From contig NZ_ACYY01000013.1 in assembly GCF_000176015.1 (NCBI RefSeq), forward strand, positions 1 through 64,000: a stretch of DNA of 64,000 nucleotides, in the 5' to 3' direction. Shown here piece by piece: positions 56,176 to 64,000 of the stretch (positions are counted from its first letter, which is position 1; each line of letters opens with the position of its first letter). The translations under genes and the position numbers were made by a program. Source of the DNA: Rhodobacter ferrooxidans. Lineage in GTDB: Bacteria; Pseudomonadota; Alphaproteobacteria; Rhodobacterales; Rhodobacteraceae. The notes below the pieces were generated by a model, which saw only the letters and a program-made list of their open reading frames with translations, did no database searches and was not told the DNA's origin.

Positions 56176-57581
56176 GTGGCGCGCGGCTGGTGGTGGGGCC
56201 GTTCAACCGGGTGGAAGGCGATCTGGAGATTCGGCTCGATCTGGATCAGGGCCGGGTGGCAGCGGCTTATGTCAACGCGCCGCTGTATCGCGGGTTCGAG
56301 CGGATGCTGGAGGGGCGCGACCCGATGGATGCGCTGACCCTGACGCCACGGATTTGCGGCATCTGCTCGATCAGCCAGTCGGCGGCGGCGGCGCGGGCTT
56401 TGGGTTCCGCGATGGGTCTGGAACCCACGCCGCAAGGGGCGGCGATGGCGGCGCTGATCCATATGGTCGAAAACGCCTCGGACCACCTGACGCATTTCAA
56501 CCTGTTCTTCATGCCCGATTTCACCCGTCCCGCCTATGCGGGGCACGCGTGGCACGCGCAGGCGGTGGCGCGGTTTACCGCCATGCAAGGCTCGGCCCAG
56601 CGCGCGGGAATCGAGGCGCGGGCGGAGTTGATGCATATTCTGGGGCTGATGGCCGGGAAGTGGCCGCATACCCTGGCGATCCAGCCCGGCGGGGTGACGC
56701 GCGCACCGGGGCCGCGCGACAAGGTGCGGATCGCGGCGACGTTGCGGGGGTTCCGTCGCTATCTGGAAACCGTGGTGTTCGGCGGGCCGCTGGAGGCCTT
56801 TGCGGGGATGCAGACGGTCGCGGAACTGATGGCCTGGGATCGCGGTGATGCGGGTCTGTTCCTGCGGATTGCGGGCGATCTGGGGTTGGCCGGAATGGGG
56901 CGCGGGGCGGGGCGGTATATGTCGTTCGGCGGGCATGGCTTTGCGGCGGGGCTGTGGGATGGCGGGATGCAGGCGCTGGATCTGGGGGGGATTCGGGAGG
57001 ATTTGAGCCACTCCTGGATGCTGGGCGAGGGGCTGCATCCTTCGGTGGGGCAGACCCTGCCGGACGAGGATATGGCTGAACCGGGATACAGCTGGTGCAA
57101 GGCACCGCGGCTGGCCGGGCGGACGGTGGAAACCGGGGCGTTGGCGCGGCAGGTGATCGACGGGCATCCACTGGCGCGCGATCTGGCGCGGGATGGAGGC
57201 GTGCTGGCGCGGGTGACGGGGCGCTTGCTGGAACTGGCGCGGTTGCCGGGGATGATGGAGGCGGTGGCCGCCGCAATTGATACCGGCGCGCAGTTTCTGG
57301 CGGCGGGAAAACTGCCGCAGGTCGGCACCGGGGTCGGGCTGGTCGAGGCGGCGCGGGGGGCGCTGGGCCACTGGCTGCGGATCGAGAAGGGGCGTACTGC
57401 GGGGTATCAGATCATCGCGCCGACCACCTGGAACTTCTCGCCCCGCGATGCCGCCGGGGTGCCGGGGCCGGTGGAGGCTGCGCTGGTGGGGGCCGAGGTG
57501 CGGGAGGGGGAGACCTCGCCGCTGTCGGTGCAGCACATTGTGCGCAGCTTTGATCCTTGCATGGTCTGCACGGTGCATTGA
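56172..57581 (+). CDS. hupV: regulatory [NiFe]-hydrogenase large subunit HupV
   Basis: Large subunit of the H2 sensor, 469 aa, holding the NiFe site through RICGICSIS (Cys62, Cys65) and DPCMVC at the end. The protein stops at DPCMVCTVH, with no peptide after the His, so no endopeptidase cleavage is needed. Ile64 and Phe112 match the bulky gas-channel pair reported in sensor hydrogenases, in place of Val and Leu. Overlaps hupU by 4 bp. Confidence 0.95.
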   Translation: MSGARLVVGPFNRVEGDLEIRLDLDQGRVAAAYVNAPLYRGFERMLEGRDPMDALTLTPRICGICSISQSAAAARALGSAMGLEPTPQGAAMAALIHMVENASDHLTHFNLFFMPDFTRPAYAGHAWHAQAVARFTAMQGSAQRAGIEARAELMHILGLMAGKWPHTLAIQPGGVTRAPGPRDKVRIAATLRGFRRYLETVVFGGPLEAFAGMQTVAELMAWDRGDAGLFLRIAGDLGLAGMGRGAGRYMSFGGHGFAAGLWDGGMQALDLGGIREDLSHSWMLGEGLHPSVGQTLPDEDMAEPGYSWCKAPRLAGRTVETGALARQVIDGHPLARDLARDGGVLARVTGRLLELARLPGMMEAVAAAIDTGAQFLAAGKLPQVGTGVGLVEAARGALGHWLRIEKGRTAGYQIIAPTTWNFSPRDAAGVPGPVEAALVGAEVREGETSPLSVQHIVRSFDPCMVCTVH

Positions 57582-57589
57582 GGGCAGGC

Positions 57590-57640
57590 CGGGGGTTTTC
57601 CACCCCCGGACCCCCGGAGGATATTTTCGCAAAGGTGAAG
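57590..57640. repeat. dispersed G/C-rich repeat, copy B, at the hypF start
   Basis: GGGGG, TTTTCCA, CCCCC hairpin, then GGACCCCCGGAGGATATTTT and CGCAAAGGTGAAG. It matches copy A at 15581-15634. Its GGAGG (57616-57620) and AAAGGTG (57631-57637) supply the ribosome-binding sequence and possibly the GTG start of hypF. Confidence 0.7.
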
Positions 57641-59887
57641 GTGTTGGGCTTGGTCGATGGTCTGGAGATCCGGGTGCGGGGGCAGGTGCAGGGGGTGGGG
57701 TTTCGGCCCTTCGTCTGGCAGTTGGCGCAGCGGTTCGGGTTGCAGGGCACGGTATTGAATGACCCCGAGGGGGTGTTGATCCAGGTTTGCGGCGCGGGGC
57801 TGGAGGGGTTTGCGGCGGCCTTGACGGAGGAGGCGCCGCCACTGGCGCGGGTGGATGCGGTGGAGTGCCGGGCGTTTTGGTTTGATTTGCTGCCGGTGGG
57901 GTTTGTCATCGCGGCCAGTCGCGGGCGGGGGGCGGAGACGCGGGTGGTGCCGGATGCGGCGACCTGCCCGGACTGTCTGGCGGAGATCCGGGGCAATGGC
58001 CGTCGGCGGGGCTACGCGTTCACCAATTGCACCCATTGCGGGCCGCGATTCTCCATTCTGCGGGGGTTGCCTTACGATCGGGCGCAGACCTCGATGGCGG
58101 GGTTTGCGATGTGTGGCGATTGCCGGGCCGAGTATGAAAACCCCGGTGACCGGCGGTTTCATGCGCAGCCGATTGCCTGCCCGGCTTGTGGGCCTCGGCT
58201 GTGGCTGGAGGTGGCGGGGGCCGAGGTGCCGGGGGATGCGGTGGCGCTGGCGGTGGCGCGGCTGAAGGCGGGGCAGGTGCTGGCGATCAAGGGGCTGGGC
58301 GGGTTTCATCTGGCGTGCGATGCGCGCAATGCGGCAGCGGTGGAACTGTTGCGGCAGCGCAAGCGGCGGCCCGCCAAGCCTTTTGCGGTGATGATGGGCG
58401 AGGGTGATTTAGGCGGATTCTGCGAGGTTAGTGACGATATTCTTGGCCTGCTGCGCGGTGCGGCGGCGCCGGTGGCGGTGGTGCGGAGCCTTGGGAAGCT
58501 GCCGGAGGCGGTGGCGCCGGGGATGGCGACTCTGGGGGTGATGCTGCCCTATACGCCGCTGCATCATCTGCTGATCGACGGGTTTGGCGGGACGTTGGTG
58601 ATGACCTCGGGCAACCTGTCGGGCGAGCCGCAGGTGATTGGCAATGATGAGGCGCGCGAAAAGCTGTCGGGTTTTGCCGACGCCTTTCTGTTGCATGACC
58701 GCGAGATCGTGCGGCGGCTGGATGACGGGGTGGTGCGGGCTGATCCGCCGATGGTTCTGCGCCGCGCGCGGGGGGCGGCGCCGGGCACGCTGCCCTTGCC
58801 GCCGGGGTTTGACGGGGCGGGGCAGGTGCTGGCCTTGGGCGGGCAGATGAAGGCGGCGATTTGCCTGGTCAAGAACGGTCAGGCGCTGCTGTCGCATCAT
58901 CTGGGCGAGCTGGAGGATGCGTTGAGTTGGGAGGAATATCTGCGCGCCTGTGCCGACTACGGCGCGCTGTTCGACCTTTCCCCCGACGTGGTGGCCTGCG
59001 ACCGGCATCCGGGCTATCGGGCCAGTCGGCACGCGGAAACTCTGGGGCTGCCGGTGGTGCGGGTAGGGCATCACCATGCACATCTGGCGGCCTGTCTGGG
59101 CGACAACCTGTGGCCGCGGGACGGTGGGCAGGTGGTGGGGATCGTGCTGGATGGCACCGGGCTGGGTCAGGATGGCACGATCTGGGGCGGAGAGGTGTTG
59201 CTGGGCGATTATGCCGGGGTGACGCGGGTCGGGTATCTAAGGCCAGCGGCTTTGCCTGGCGGGGATGCGGCCAGCCGTGAGCCATGGCGGAACCTGTTGG
59301 TGCGGCTGGATCAGGCGGGGCTTTCGGGGTTGGCGGATGAGGTGTTGACGGGGATGCCGCTGGGTATCGCAAGGGCGGCAGTAAAGGCCGGGATGAACGC
59401 GCCGCTTTCCAGTTCCGCCGGGCGGTTGTTCGATGCTTTTGCCGCGGCTTTGGGGATTTGCGTCGGGAGGCAAAGCTATGAGGGTGAGGCGGCGATGCGG
59501 CTGGAGGCTATGGTTGCCGGTGAGGCCGGGGCTTATGCGTTTGGCGAGGCAAGCGGGGTGATTGACCCCGCGCCGATGTGGCAGGCATGGGCGGCGGACC
59601 GGGCGGCGGGGGTATTGCCCGGAGTTATGGCCGCGCGGTTTCATGCCGGGTTAGCGGCGGCGTTTTGCGCAGTGGCGCGGCGGGTGGTGGAAAGCGGGCA
59701 GGCGCAGGCGGTGGTGCTTTCGGGCGGGTGTTTTCAGAACCCGGTGCTGCTGCGCGCGTGCCTGAACCGGCTGAAAGGAATGAAGGTGCTGACGCATCGA
59801 ACCACGCCTGCCAATGACGGCGGGCTGGCCTTGGGGCAGGCGCTGATTGCTGCGGCGCAGCGGTTGACGGTGGCGGAAAGCGGCTGA
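57635..59887 (+). CDS. hypF: hydrogenase maturation carbamoyltransferase HypF
   Basis: Makes the thiocarbamate precursor of the CN ligands at the NiFe site from carbamoyl phosphate. The ~750-aa protein has an acylphosphatase domain (VRGQVQGVGFRPFVWQLA), two zinc fingers (CPDC/CTHC and CGDC/CPAC), a YrdC domain (LAIKGLGGFHLACDA, VMTSGNLSGEP) and a Kae1-like domain (VGHHHAHLAACLGDN, LSGGCFQNPVL). The start is unsure: GTG at 57635 or 57641, or TTG at 57644. It lies between the sensor and the structural genes, as in R. capsulatus. Confidence 0.93.
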   Translation: MKVLGLVDGLEIRVRGQVQGVGFRPFVWQLAQRFGLQGTVLNDPEGVLIQVCGAGLEGFAAALTEEAPPLARVDAVECRAFWFDLLPVGFVIAASRGRGAETRVVPDAATCPDCLAEIRGNGRRRGYAFTNCTHCGPRFSILRGLPYDRAQTSMAGFAMCGDCRAEYENPGDRRFHAQPIACPACGPRLWLEVAGAEVPGDAVALAVARLKAGQVLAIKGLGGFHLACDARNAAAVELLRQRKRRPAKPFAVMMGEGDLGGFCEVSDDILGLLRGAAAPVAVVRSLGKLPEAVAPGMATLGVMLPYTPLHHLLIDGFGGTLVMTSGNLSGEPQVIGNDEAREKLSGFADAFLLHDREIVRRLDDGVVRADPPMVLRRARGAAPGTLPLPPGFDGAGQVLALGGQMKAAICLVKNGQALLSHHLGELEDALSWEEYLRACADYGALFDLSPDVVACDRHPGYRASRHAETLGLPVVRVGHHHAHLAACLGDNLWPRDGGQVVGIVLDGTGLGQDGTIWGGEVLLGDYAGVTRVGYLRPAALPGGDAASREPWRNLLVRLDQAGLSGLADEVLTGMPLGIARAAVKAGMNAPLSSSAGRLFDAFAAALGICVGRQSYEGEAAMRLEAMVAGEAGAYAFGEASGVIDPAPMWQAWAADRAAGVLPGVMAARFHAGLAAAFCAVARRVVESGQAQAVVLSGGCFQNPVLLRACLNRLKGMKVLTHRTTPANDGGLALGQALIAAAQRLTVAESG

Positions 59888-60094
59888 CCGGGGGCGCGGG
59901 CGGCTGGATAGCGGCTTTCCGGTGCGACAGGCTGTCTCAGGGGGATAATCACCCCCAAGCCACGGAAATCACTGAAGAAATAGTTTCTTTCCGGCCGGGG
60001 TGAAATCCTTTTGCCGCGGCTTTCGCATGGTTCGCATACTCGGGGATACAAAGCCGGGCGCGCCTTGCAGGGCCGGGGCCAGAGGGAGGGAACC
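59888..60094 (+). promoter_or_regulatory. hupS upstream regulatory region
   Basis: The 207-bp gap contains three inverted repeats: GACAG-G-CTGTC (59926-59936), GGGGG-ATAATCA-CCCCC (59940-59956) and AAGAAA-TAG-TTTCTT (59975-59989). A weak promoter is TTGCCG (60011-60016) and CATACT (60035-60040), 18 bases apart. No TTG-N5-CAA site, the HupR target in R. capsulatus, was found by eye. The region should carry the H2- and redox-controlled promoter of hupSLEC. Confidence 0.5.
60084..60090 (+). promoter_or_regulatory. Shine-Dalgarno site deciding the hupS TTG start
   Basis: GGGAGGG, four bases before TTG at 60095-60097. Confidence 0.7.
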
Positions 60095-61180
60095 TTGTCA
60101 CAGATCGAAACCTTTTATGACGTGATGCGGCGGCAGGGGATCACCCGGCGCAGCTTCATGAAATATTGCAGCCTGACGGCGGCGGCGCTGGGGCTGGGAC
60201 CGGCCTTCGTGCCGAAGATCGCGCATGCGATGGAAACCAAGCCGCGCACGCCGGTGATCTGGGTGCACGGGTTGGAATGTACATGTTGCAGCGAAAGCTT
60301 CATCCGCTCGGCGCATCCGCTGGCCAAGGATGTGGTGCTGTCGATGATCTCGCTCGACTATGACGACACGCTGATGGCGGCGGCGGGGCATGCGGCGGAA
60401 GCGGCGCTGATGGACACCATCGAGAAATACAAGGGCAACTACATTCTGGCCGTCGAAGGCAACCCGCCGCTGAACGAGGACGGGATGTATTGCATCATCG
60501 GCGGCAAGCCGTTCGTGGAACAGCTTAAAATGGCCGCCGAGCATGCCAAGGCGATCATTTCCTGGGGGGCCTGTGCGTCCTATGGCTGCGTGCAGGCGGC
60601 CAGCCCGAACCCGACGCGGGCCACGCCGGTGCACAAGGTGATCCTCGACAAGCCGATCATCAAGGTGCCCGGCTGCCCGCCGATTGCCGAGGTGATGACC
60701 GGGGTGATCACCTATATGCTGACCTTCGACCGGATGCCGGAACTGGACCGTCAGGGCCGCCCTGCGATGTTCTACAGCCAGCGCATCCACGACAAATGCT
60801 ATCGCCGCCCGCATTTCGACGCCGGGCAGTTTGTCGAGGCCTGGGATGATGAAAACGCCCGCAAAGGCTATTGCCTGTACAAGATGGGCTGCAAGGGGCC
60901 GACCACCTACAACGCCTGTTCCACCGTGCGCTGGAACGAGGGCACTTCTTTCCCGATCCAGTCGGGGCATGGCTGCATCGGCTGTTCCGAGGACGGGTTC
61001 TGGGATCAGGGCGGGTTCTACGACCGGCTGACCACGATCAAGCAGTTCGGCATCGAGGAGAACGCCGACACCATCGGCATGACCGCCGCCGGGGTGCTGG
61101 GCGGGGCCGTGGTGGTGCATGCGGCCGTTTCGGCGCTGAAACGCGCGCAGAAGAAAACTCAAGAGAAAGTGGAGGGGTAA
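60095..61180 (+). CDS. hupS: uptake [NiFe]-hydrogenase small subunit HupS, six-Cys proximal cluster, TTG start
   Basis: FeS electron-transfer subunit of the membrane-bound H2-oxidising enzyme, 361 aa from TTG at 60095 ([20 protein letters not shown]), just after GGGAGGG. The Tat signal has RRSFMKY; cleavage after AHA (residue 45) is likely. Counted from there, Cys 17, 19, 20, 115, 120 and 149 ([22 protein letters not shown]) are exactly the six ligands of the [4Fe-3S] cluster of oxygen-tolerant hydrogenases. A C-terminal hydrophobic helix anchors it in the membrane. Confidence 0.95.
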   Translation: MSQIETFYDVMRRQGITRRSFMKYCSLTAAALGLGPAFVPKIAHAMETKPRTPVIWVHGLECTCCSESFIRSAHPLAKDVVLSMISLDYDDTLMAAAGHAAEAALMDTIEKYKGNYILAVEGNPPLNEDGMYCIIGGKPFVEQLKMAAEHAKAIISWGACASYGCVQAASPNPTRATPVHKVILDKPIIKVPGCPPIAEVMTGVITYMLTFDRMPELDRQGRPAMFYSQRIHDKCYRRPHFDAGQFVEAWDDENARKGYCLYKMGCKGPTTYNACSTVRWNEGTSFPIQSGHGCIGCSEDGFWDQGGFYDRLTTIKQFGIEENADTIGMTAAGVLGGAVVVHAAVSALKRAQKKTQEKVEG

Positions 61181-61183
61181 GCC

Positions 61184-62974
61184 ATGGGCGCTACACCAAA
61201 CGGCTTCAACCTCGATACCACCGGGCGGCGCATCGTTGTCGATCCGGTGACGCGGATCGAAGGCCACATGCGTTGCGAGGTCAACGTGGACGAGCAGGGC
61301 ATCATCCGCAATGCGGTGTCTACCGGCACCATGTGGCGCGGGCTGGAGGTCATTCTGAAAGGCCGCGATCCGCGCGATGCCTGGGCGTTTACCGAGCGGA
61401 TTTGCGGGGTCTGCACCGGCACCCATGCGCTGACATCGGTGCGCGCGGTGGAAGACGCGCTGGGGATCAAAATCCCCGATAACGCCAACTCCATCCGCAA
61501 TATCATGCAGTTGAACCTGCAGGTGCATGACCATATCGTGCACTTCTATCACCTGCACGCGCTGGACTGGGTGAACCCGGTCAATGCGCTGCGGGCCGAC
61601 CCCAAGGCCACCAGCGAGTTGCAGCAGGCGGTGTCGCCTTCGCATCCGCTGTCGTCGCCCGGCTATTTCCGCGACGTGCAGAACCGGCTGAAGAAGTTCG
61701 TGGAATCGGGCCAGCTTGGCCTGTTCAAGAACGGCTACTGGGACAATCCGGCCTACCTTCTGCCGCCCGAAGCCGACCTGATGGCGACCACGCATTACCT
61801 TGAGGCGCTGGACCTGCAAAAGGACATCGTCAAGATCCACACCATCTTTGGCGGCAAGAACCCGCATCCGAACTGGCTGGTGGGCGGCGTGCCCTGCCCG
61901 ATCAACATCGACGGCGTGGGGTCGGTGGGTGCGATCAACATGGAGCGGCTGAACCAGGTTTCCTCGATCATCGACCGCTGCATCGAGTTCAACAACAACG
62001 TCTATATCCCCGACGTGATCGCCATCGGCGGCTTCTACAAGAACTGGCTCTATGGCGGCGGATTGTCGTCGAAATCGGTGCTGGCTTACGGTGACATTCC
62101 TGAAAATGCCAACGACTATACCGGCGCGAACATGCTGCTGCCGCGGGGGGCGATCATCAACGGCGATCTTTCCCAGGTGCATGAGGTTGACGTGCGCGAC
62201 CCGGAGCAGGTGCAGGAATTCGTTGACCATAGCTGGTATTCCTATGGCGAGCCGGGCAAGGGTCTGCACCCCTGGGATGGCGTGACAGAGCCGAAATTCG
62301 AGCTGGGGCCGAACCTGAAGGGGACGAAAACCAACATTCAGGAAATCGACGAAGCGGCGAAATACTCCTGGATCAAGGCGCCGCGCTGGAAGGGTCACGC
62401 GATGGAGGTGGGGCCGCTGGCGCGTTACATCGTCGGCTATGCCGGTGGCCACGAGGACATCAAGAACCAGGTCGAAGGCCTGCTGGGCACCATGAAGCTG
62501 CCGGTCACGGCGCTGTTCTCGACGCTGGGGCGCACCGCCGCCCGGGCGTTGGAGGGCGAATACTGTGGCCGGCTGCAAAAGCATTTCTTCGACAAGCTGA
62601 TGACCAACATCAAGAACGGCGACCAATCCACCGCCAATGTCGAGAAATGGGATCCCTCCACCTGGCCCAAGGAAGCCAAGGGTGTGGGCATGACCGAGGC
62701 GCCGCGCGGCGCGCTGGGCCATTGGGTCAAGATCAAGGATGGCCGGATCGAGAACTATCAATGCGTGGTGCCGACCACCTGGAACGGCAGCCCGCGCGAT
62801 GCGGCGGGCAATATCGGCGCCTTCGAAGCGGCGCTGATGGATACCAAGATGGAACGCCCGGACGAGCCGGTGGAAATTCTGCGCACGTTGCACAGTTTCG
62901 ATCCGTGCCTGGCCTGCTCGACCCATGTGATGTCGCCTGACGGGTCCGAACTGACCCGCGTCAAAGTCCGCTAA
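61184..62974 (+). CDS. hupL: uptake [NiFe]-hydrogenase large subunit HupL
   Basis: Catalytic subunit, 596 aa. The NiFe site is held by [10 protein letters not shown] (Cys75, Cys78) and DPCLACSTH near the C-terminus. Fifteen residues follow the last His ([15 protein letters not shown]); these are the tail removed by the maturation protease. Val76 and Leu124 give the standard open gas channel. No signal of its own: it is exported by Tat with HupS. Three bases after hupS. Confidence 0.97.
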   Translation: MGATPNGFNLDTTGRRIVVDPVTRIEGHMRCEVNVDEQGIIRNAVSTGTMWRGLEVILKGRDPRDAWAFTERICGVCTGTHALTSVRAVEDALGIKIPDNANSIRNIMQLNLQVHDHIVHFYHLHALDWVNPVNALRADPKATSELQQAVSPSHPLSSPGYFRDVQNRLKKFVESGQLGLFKNGYWDNPAYLLPPEADLMATTHYLEALDLQKDIVKIHTIFGGKNPHPNWLVGGVPCPINIDGVGSVGAINMERLNQVSSIIDRCIEFNNNVYIPDVIAIGGFYKNWLYGGGLSSKSVLAYGDIPENANDYTGANMLLPRGAIINGDLSQVHEVDVRDPEQVQEFVDHSWYSYGEPGKGLHPWDGVTEPKFELGPNLKGTKTNIQEIDEAAKYSWIKAPRWKGHAMEVGPLARYIVGYAGGHEDIKNQVEGLLGTMKLPVTALFSTLGRTAARALEGEYCGRLQKHFFDKLMTNIKNGDQSTANVEKWDPSTWPKEAKGVGMTEAPRGALGHWVKIKDGRIENYQCVVPTTWNGSPRDAAGNIGAFEAALMDTKMERPDEPVEILRTLHSFDPCLACSTHVMSPDGSELTRVKVR

Positions 62975-62981
62975 GGGGGGA

Positions 62982-63566
62982 ATGATGAAGAAACTTACAC
63001 TTTCCATTGCACTTGCCACCCTTGCCGGACCGGCGCTGGCGCATACCGGGCATGGTGACGCTTTCGGTTTTGCCCATGGTCTGGCGCATCCGATCGGCGG
63101 TGCCGACCATCTGCTGGCGATGCTGGCGGTGGGGCTGTGGTCGGGCTTTGTGCTGCCACAGCGGTTCTGGCTGGGGGCTGCTGCCTTCATGGCGGCGATG
63201 GTGGTCGGCGCCGGGCTGGCGTGGTCGGGCATCGGGCTGCCGCTGGTCGAGGGCGGCATCGTCGCCTCGGTTCTGGTGTTCGGCGTGATCATGCTGGTGT
63301 CACGCAAGGGCCAGGCCGACTGGATGACCAAAGCCTCGCTGGCCGCCATCGCGGTCTTTGCCGCCTTGCACGGCCAGGCCCACGCCACCGAGGCAACTGG
63401 GGCGGTGGCGCTGTATCTGGGCGGCTTCCTGATTTCGACCGCCGCCTTGCACATCACCGGCATCGTCATTGCCCGCATGGTGGCGCGCTCGGCGCAGGCG
63501 GGTCGGGTGCAACAGGCGCTGGGGGCGGCGATTGCCGCGGCCGGTGCCTTCCTCATGGTCGGGTGA
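62982..63566 (+). CDS. hupE: HupE/UreJ-family membrane protein, probable nickel transporter
   Basis: A 194-aa membrane protein with signal-like N-terminus (LALATLAGPALAHTGHGDAFGFAHG), the HupE/UreJ hallmark HPIGGADHLLAMLAVGLW, and about six helices. HupE proteins supply nickel for hydrogenase; His residues near the start may bind the metal. It sits between hupL and hupC, seven and nine bases apart, so is co-transcribed. Two adjacent ATGs (62982, 62985) are possible. Confidence 0.9.
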   Translation: MMKKLTLSIALATLAGPALAHTGHGDAFGFAHGLAHPIGGADHLLAMLAVGLWSGFVLPQRFWLGAAAFMAAMVVGAGLAWSGIGLPLVEGGIVASVLVFGVIMLVSRKGQADWMTKASLAAIAVFAALHGQAHATEATGAVALYLGGFLISTAALHITGIVIARMVARSAQAGRVQQALGAAIAAAGAFLMVG

Positions 63567-63575
63567 GGGGATGTG

Positions 63576-64000
63576 ATGACAGACACCGACATCACCATCC
63601 GCATTCCCAACCCGGCGGCGCCAGAGCCGCTGGAGGCGGCGCGGTTGACCGGCGGCGCGCGGCCCGAGGATATCGAATACATCCGCAAGGAAGGCGCGGT
63701 TTACGTCTACGAGGCGCCGGTGCGGCTGTGGCACTGGGTCAACGCCGCGGCGATCCTGACGCTGATGGGCACCGGCTACCTGATCGGGTCGCCGCCACCT
63801 TCGATGCAGATCGGCGAGGCCAGCCAGCAATTCGTGTTCGGCTATATCCGGTTCGCGCATTTCGCCGCCGCCATGATCATGACGGTGGGGTTTTTCGGCC
63901 GGATCTACTGGGGCTTTGTCGGCAACCGGCACGCCCGGCAGATCTTCTACATTCCGATCACCAACGCCCGCTGGTGGCGCGAGATCTTCTTCGAGCTGCG
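63576..64000 (+). CDS. hupC: hydrogenase b-type cytochrome HupC, 3' partial at window end
   Basis: Membrane cytochrome b that passes electrons from HupS to quinone. The visible 141 codons begin MTDTDITIRIPNPAAPEPLEAARL and include VYEAPVRLWHWVNAAAILTLMGTGYLIG with haem-ligand His and GYIRFAHFAAAMIMTVGFFGRIYWGFVGN, typical of HupC/HyaC. The gene runs off the window. Nine bases after hupE. Confidence 0.92.
   Translation, partial: MTDTDITIRIPNPAAPEPLEAARLTGGARPEDIEYIRKEGAVYVYEAPVRLWHWVNAAAILTLMGTGYLIGSPPPSMQIGEASQQFVFGYIRFAHFAAAMIMTVGFFGRIYWGFVGNRHARQIFYIPITNARWWREIFFEL

Noticed and set aside
59940-59956. GGGGG-ATAATCA-CCCCC as a hypF terminator
   Set aside because: No U tract follows and the stem is only five pairs; kept only as an inverted repeat.
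60098-63688. 1196-codon open frame on the minus strand opposite hupS-hupL-hupE
   Set aside because: It mirrors highly conserved hydrogenase genes; long antisense frames are expected in GC-rich DNA with GC-biased third positions, and its translation has no recognisable domain.
1-64000. Mobile elements, CRISPR arrays, tRNA or rRNA genes
   Set aside because: None seen: no transposase or integrase, no spaced direct repeats, no cloverleaf-like segment in the gaps. tRNA absence is by eye only; a covariance search would settle it.

Overview
The window reads as chromosomal DNA from a high-GC alphaproteobacterium of the Rhodobacterales (Rhodobacter/Paracoccaceae-like). The basis is the maf-aroE-coaE-dnaQ-secB and hemJ-rho-mnmE-mnmG-rsmG-parA-parB gene orders, several GTG and TTG starts, and a hup hydrogenase cluster laid out like that of Rhodobacter capsulatus. 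No rRNA, tRNA, CRISPR array, phage or insertion sequence was seen. The first ~46 bases break the secB frame repeatedly and look like an error-prone contig edge.

Region 1 (1-15.6 kb) looks like the replication-origin neighbourhood. The minus-strand set maf, aroE, coaE, dnaQ is separated from the plus-strand set hemJ, rho, mnmE, mnmG, rsmG, parA, parB by a 415-bp gene-free gap with DnaA-box-like sequences, a TTGTCCAC palindrome and an AT-rich tract: a candidate oriC. Three perfect 16-bp parS sites (6723, 8631, 12493) sit inside or across gene ends on both sides of parAB. Then come hemW, a Rid-family gene, rdgB and rph (minus strand), and hrcA-grpE (plus strand).

Region 2 (15.6-28.3 kb) holds mutS (TTG start), a malic enzyme-phosphotransacetylase fusion, a ribokinase-like gene, a MauG-like dihaem protein, and tamA-tamB for outer-membrane assembly.

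Region 3 (28.3-38.3 kb) has an unknown small gene, a reduced exopolysaccharide operon (yjbH, yjbF and a small secreted YjbE/GfcA-like protein, with no yjbG), a comF-grxC-nitrilase-marR run, a methyltransferase-like gene, hemH, and two L,D-transpeptidases around a CAP-domain lipoprotein.

Region 4 (38.3-53.8 kb) is mostly housekeeping. A long minus-strand run (hslO, CoA-type Nudix, cca, two ABC exporter half-transporters, RNA m5U methyltransferase) is followed by a response regulator-PP2C phosphatase divergent from an Hpt protein, then ilvA, argG, cytochrome b561 with a PepSY protein, and a sulfotransferase-aminotransferase pair.

Region 5 (53.8-64 kb) is an uptake [NiFe]-hydrogenase locus: hupT (sensor kinase), hupU-hupV (H2-sensing hydrogenase), hypF (maturation), then hupS-hupL-hupE-hupC, with hupC cut by the window end. 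The sequence separates sensor from enzyme clearly. HupS has the Tat signal and the six cysteines of an oxygen-tolerant [4Fe-3S] cluster, and HupL has a cleavable tail. HupU lacks the Tat signal and the two extra cysteines, and HupV ends at the last ligand motif and carries the bulky gas-channel residues Ile and Phe.
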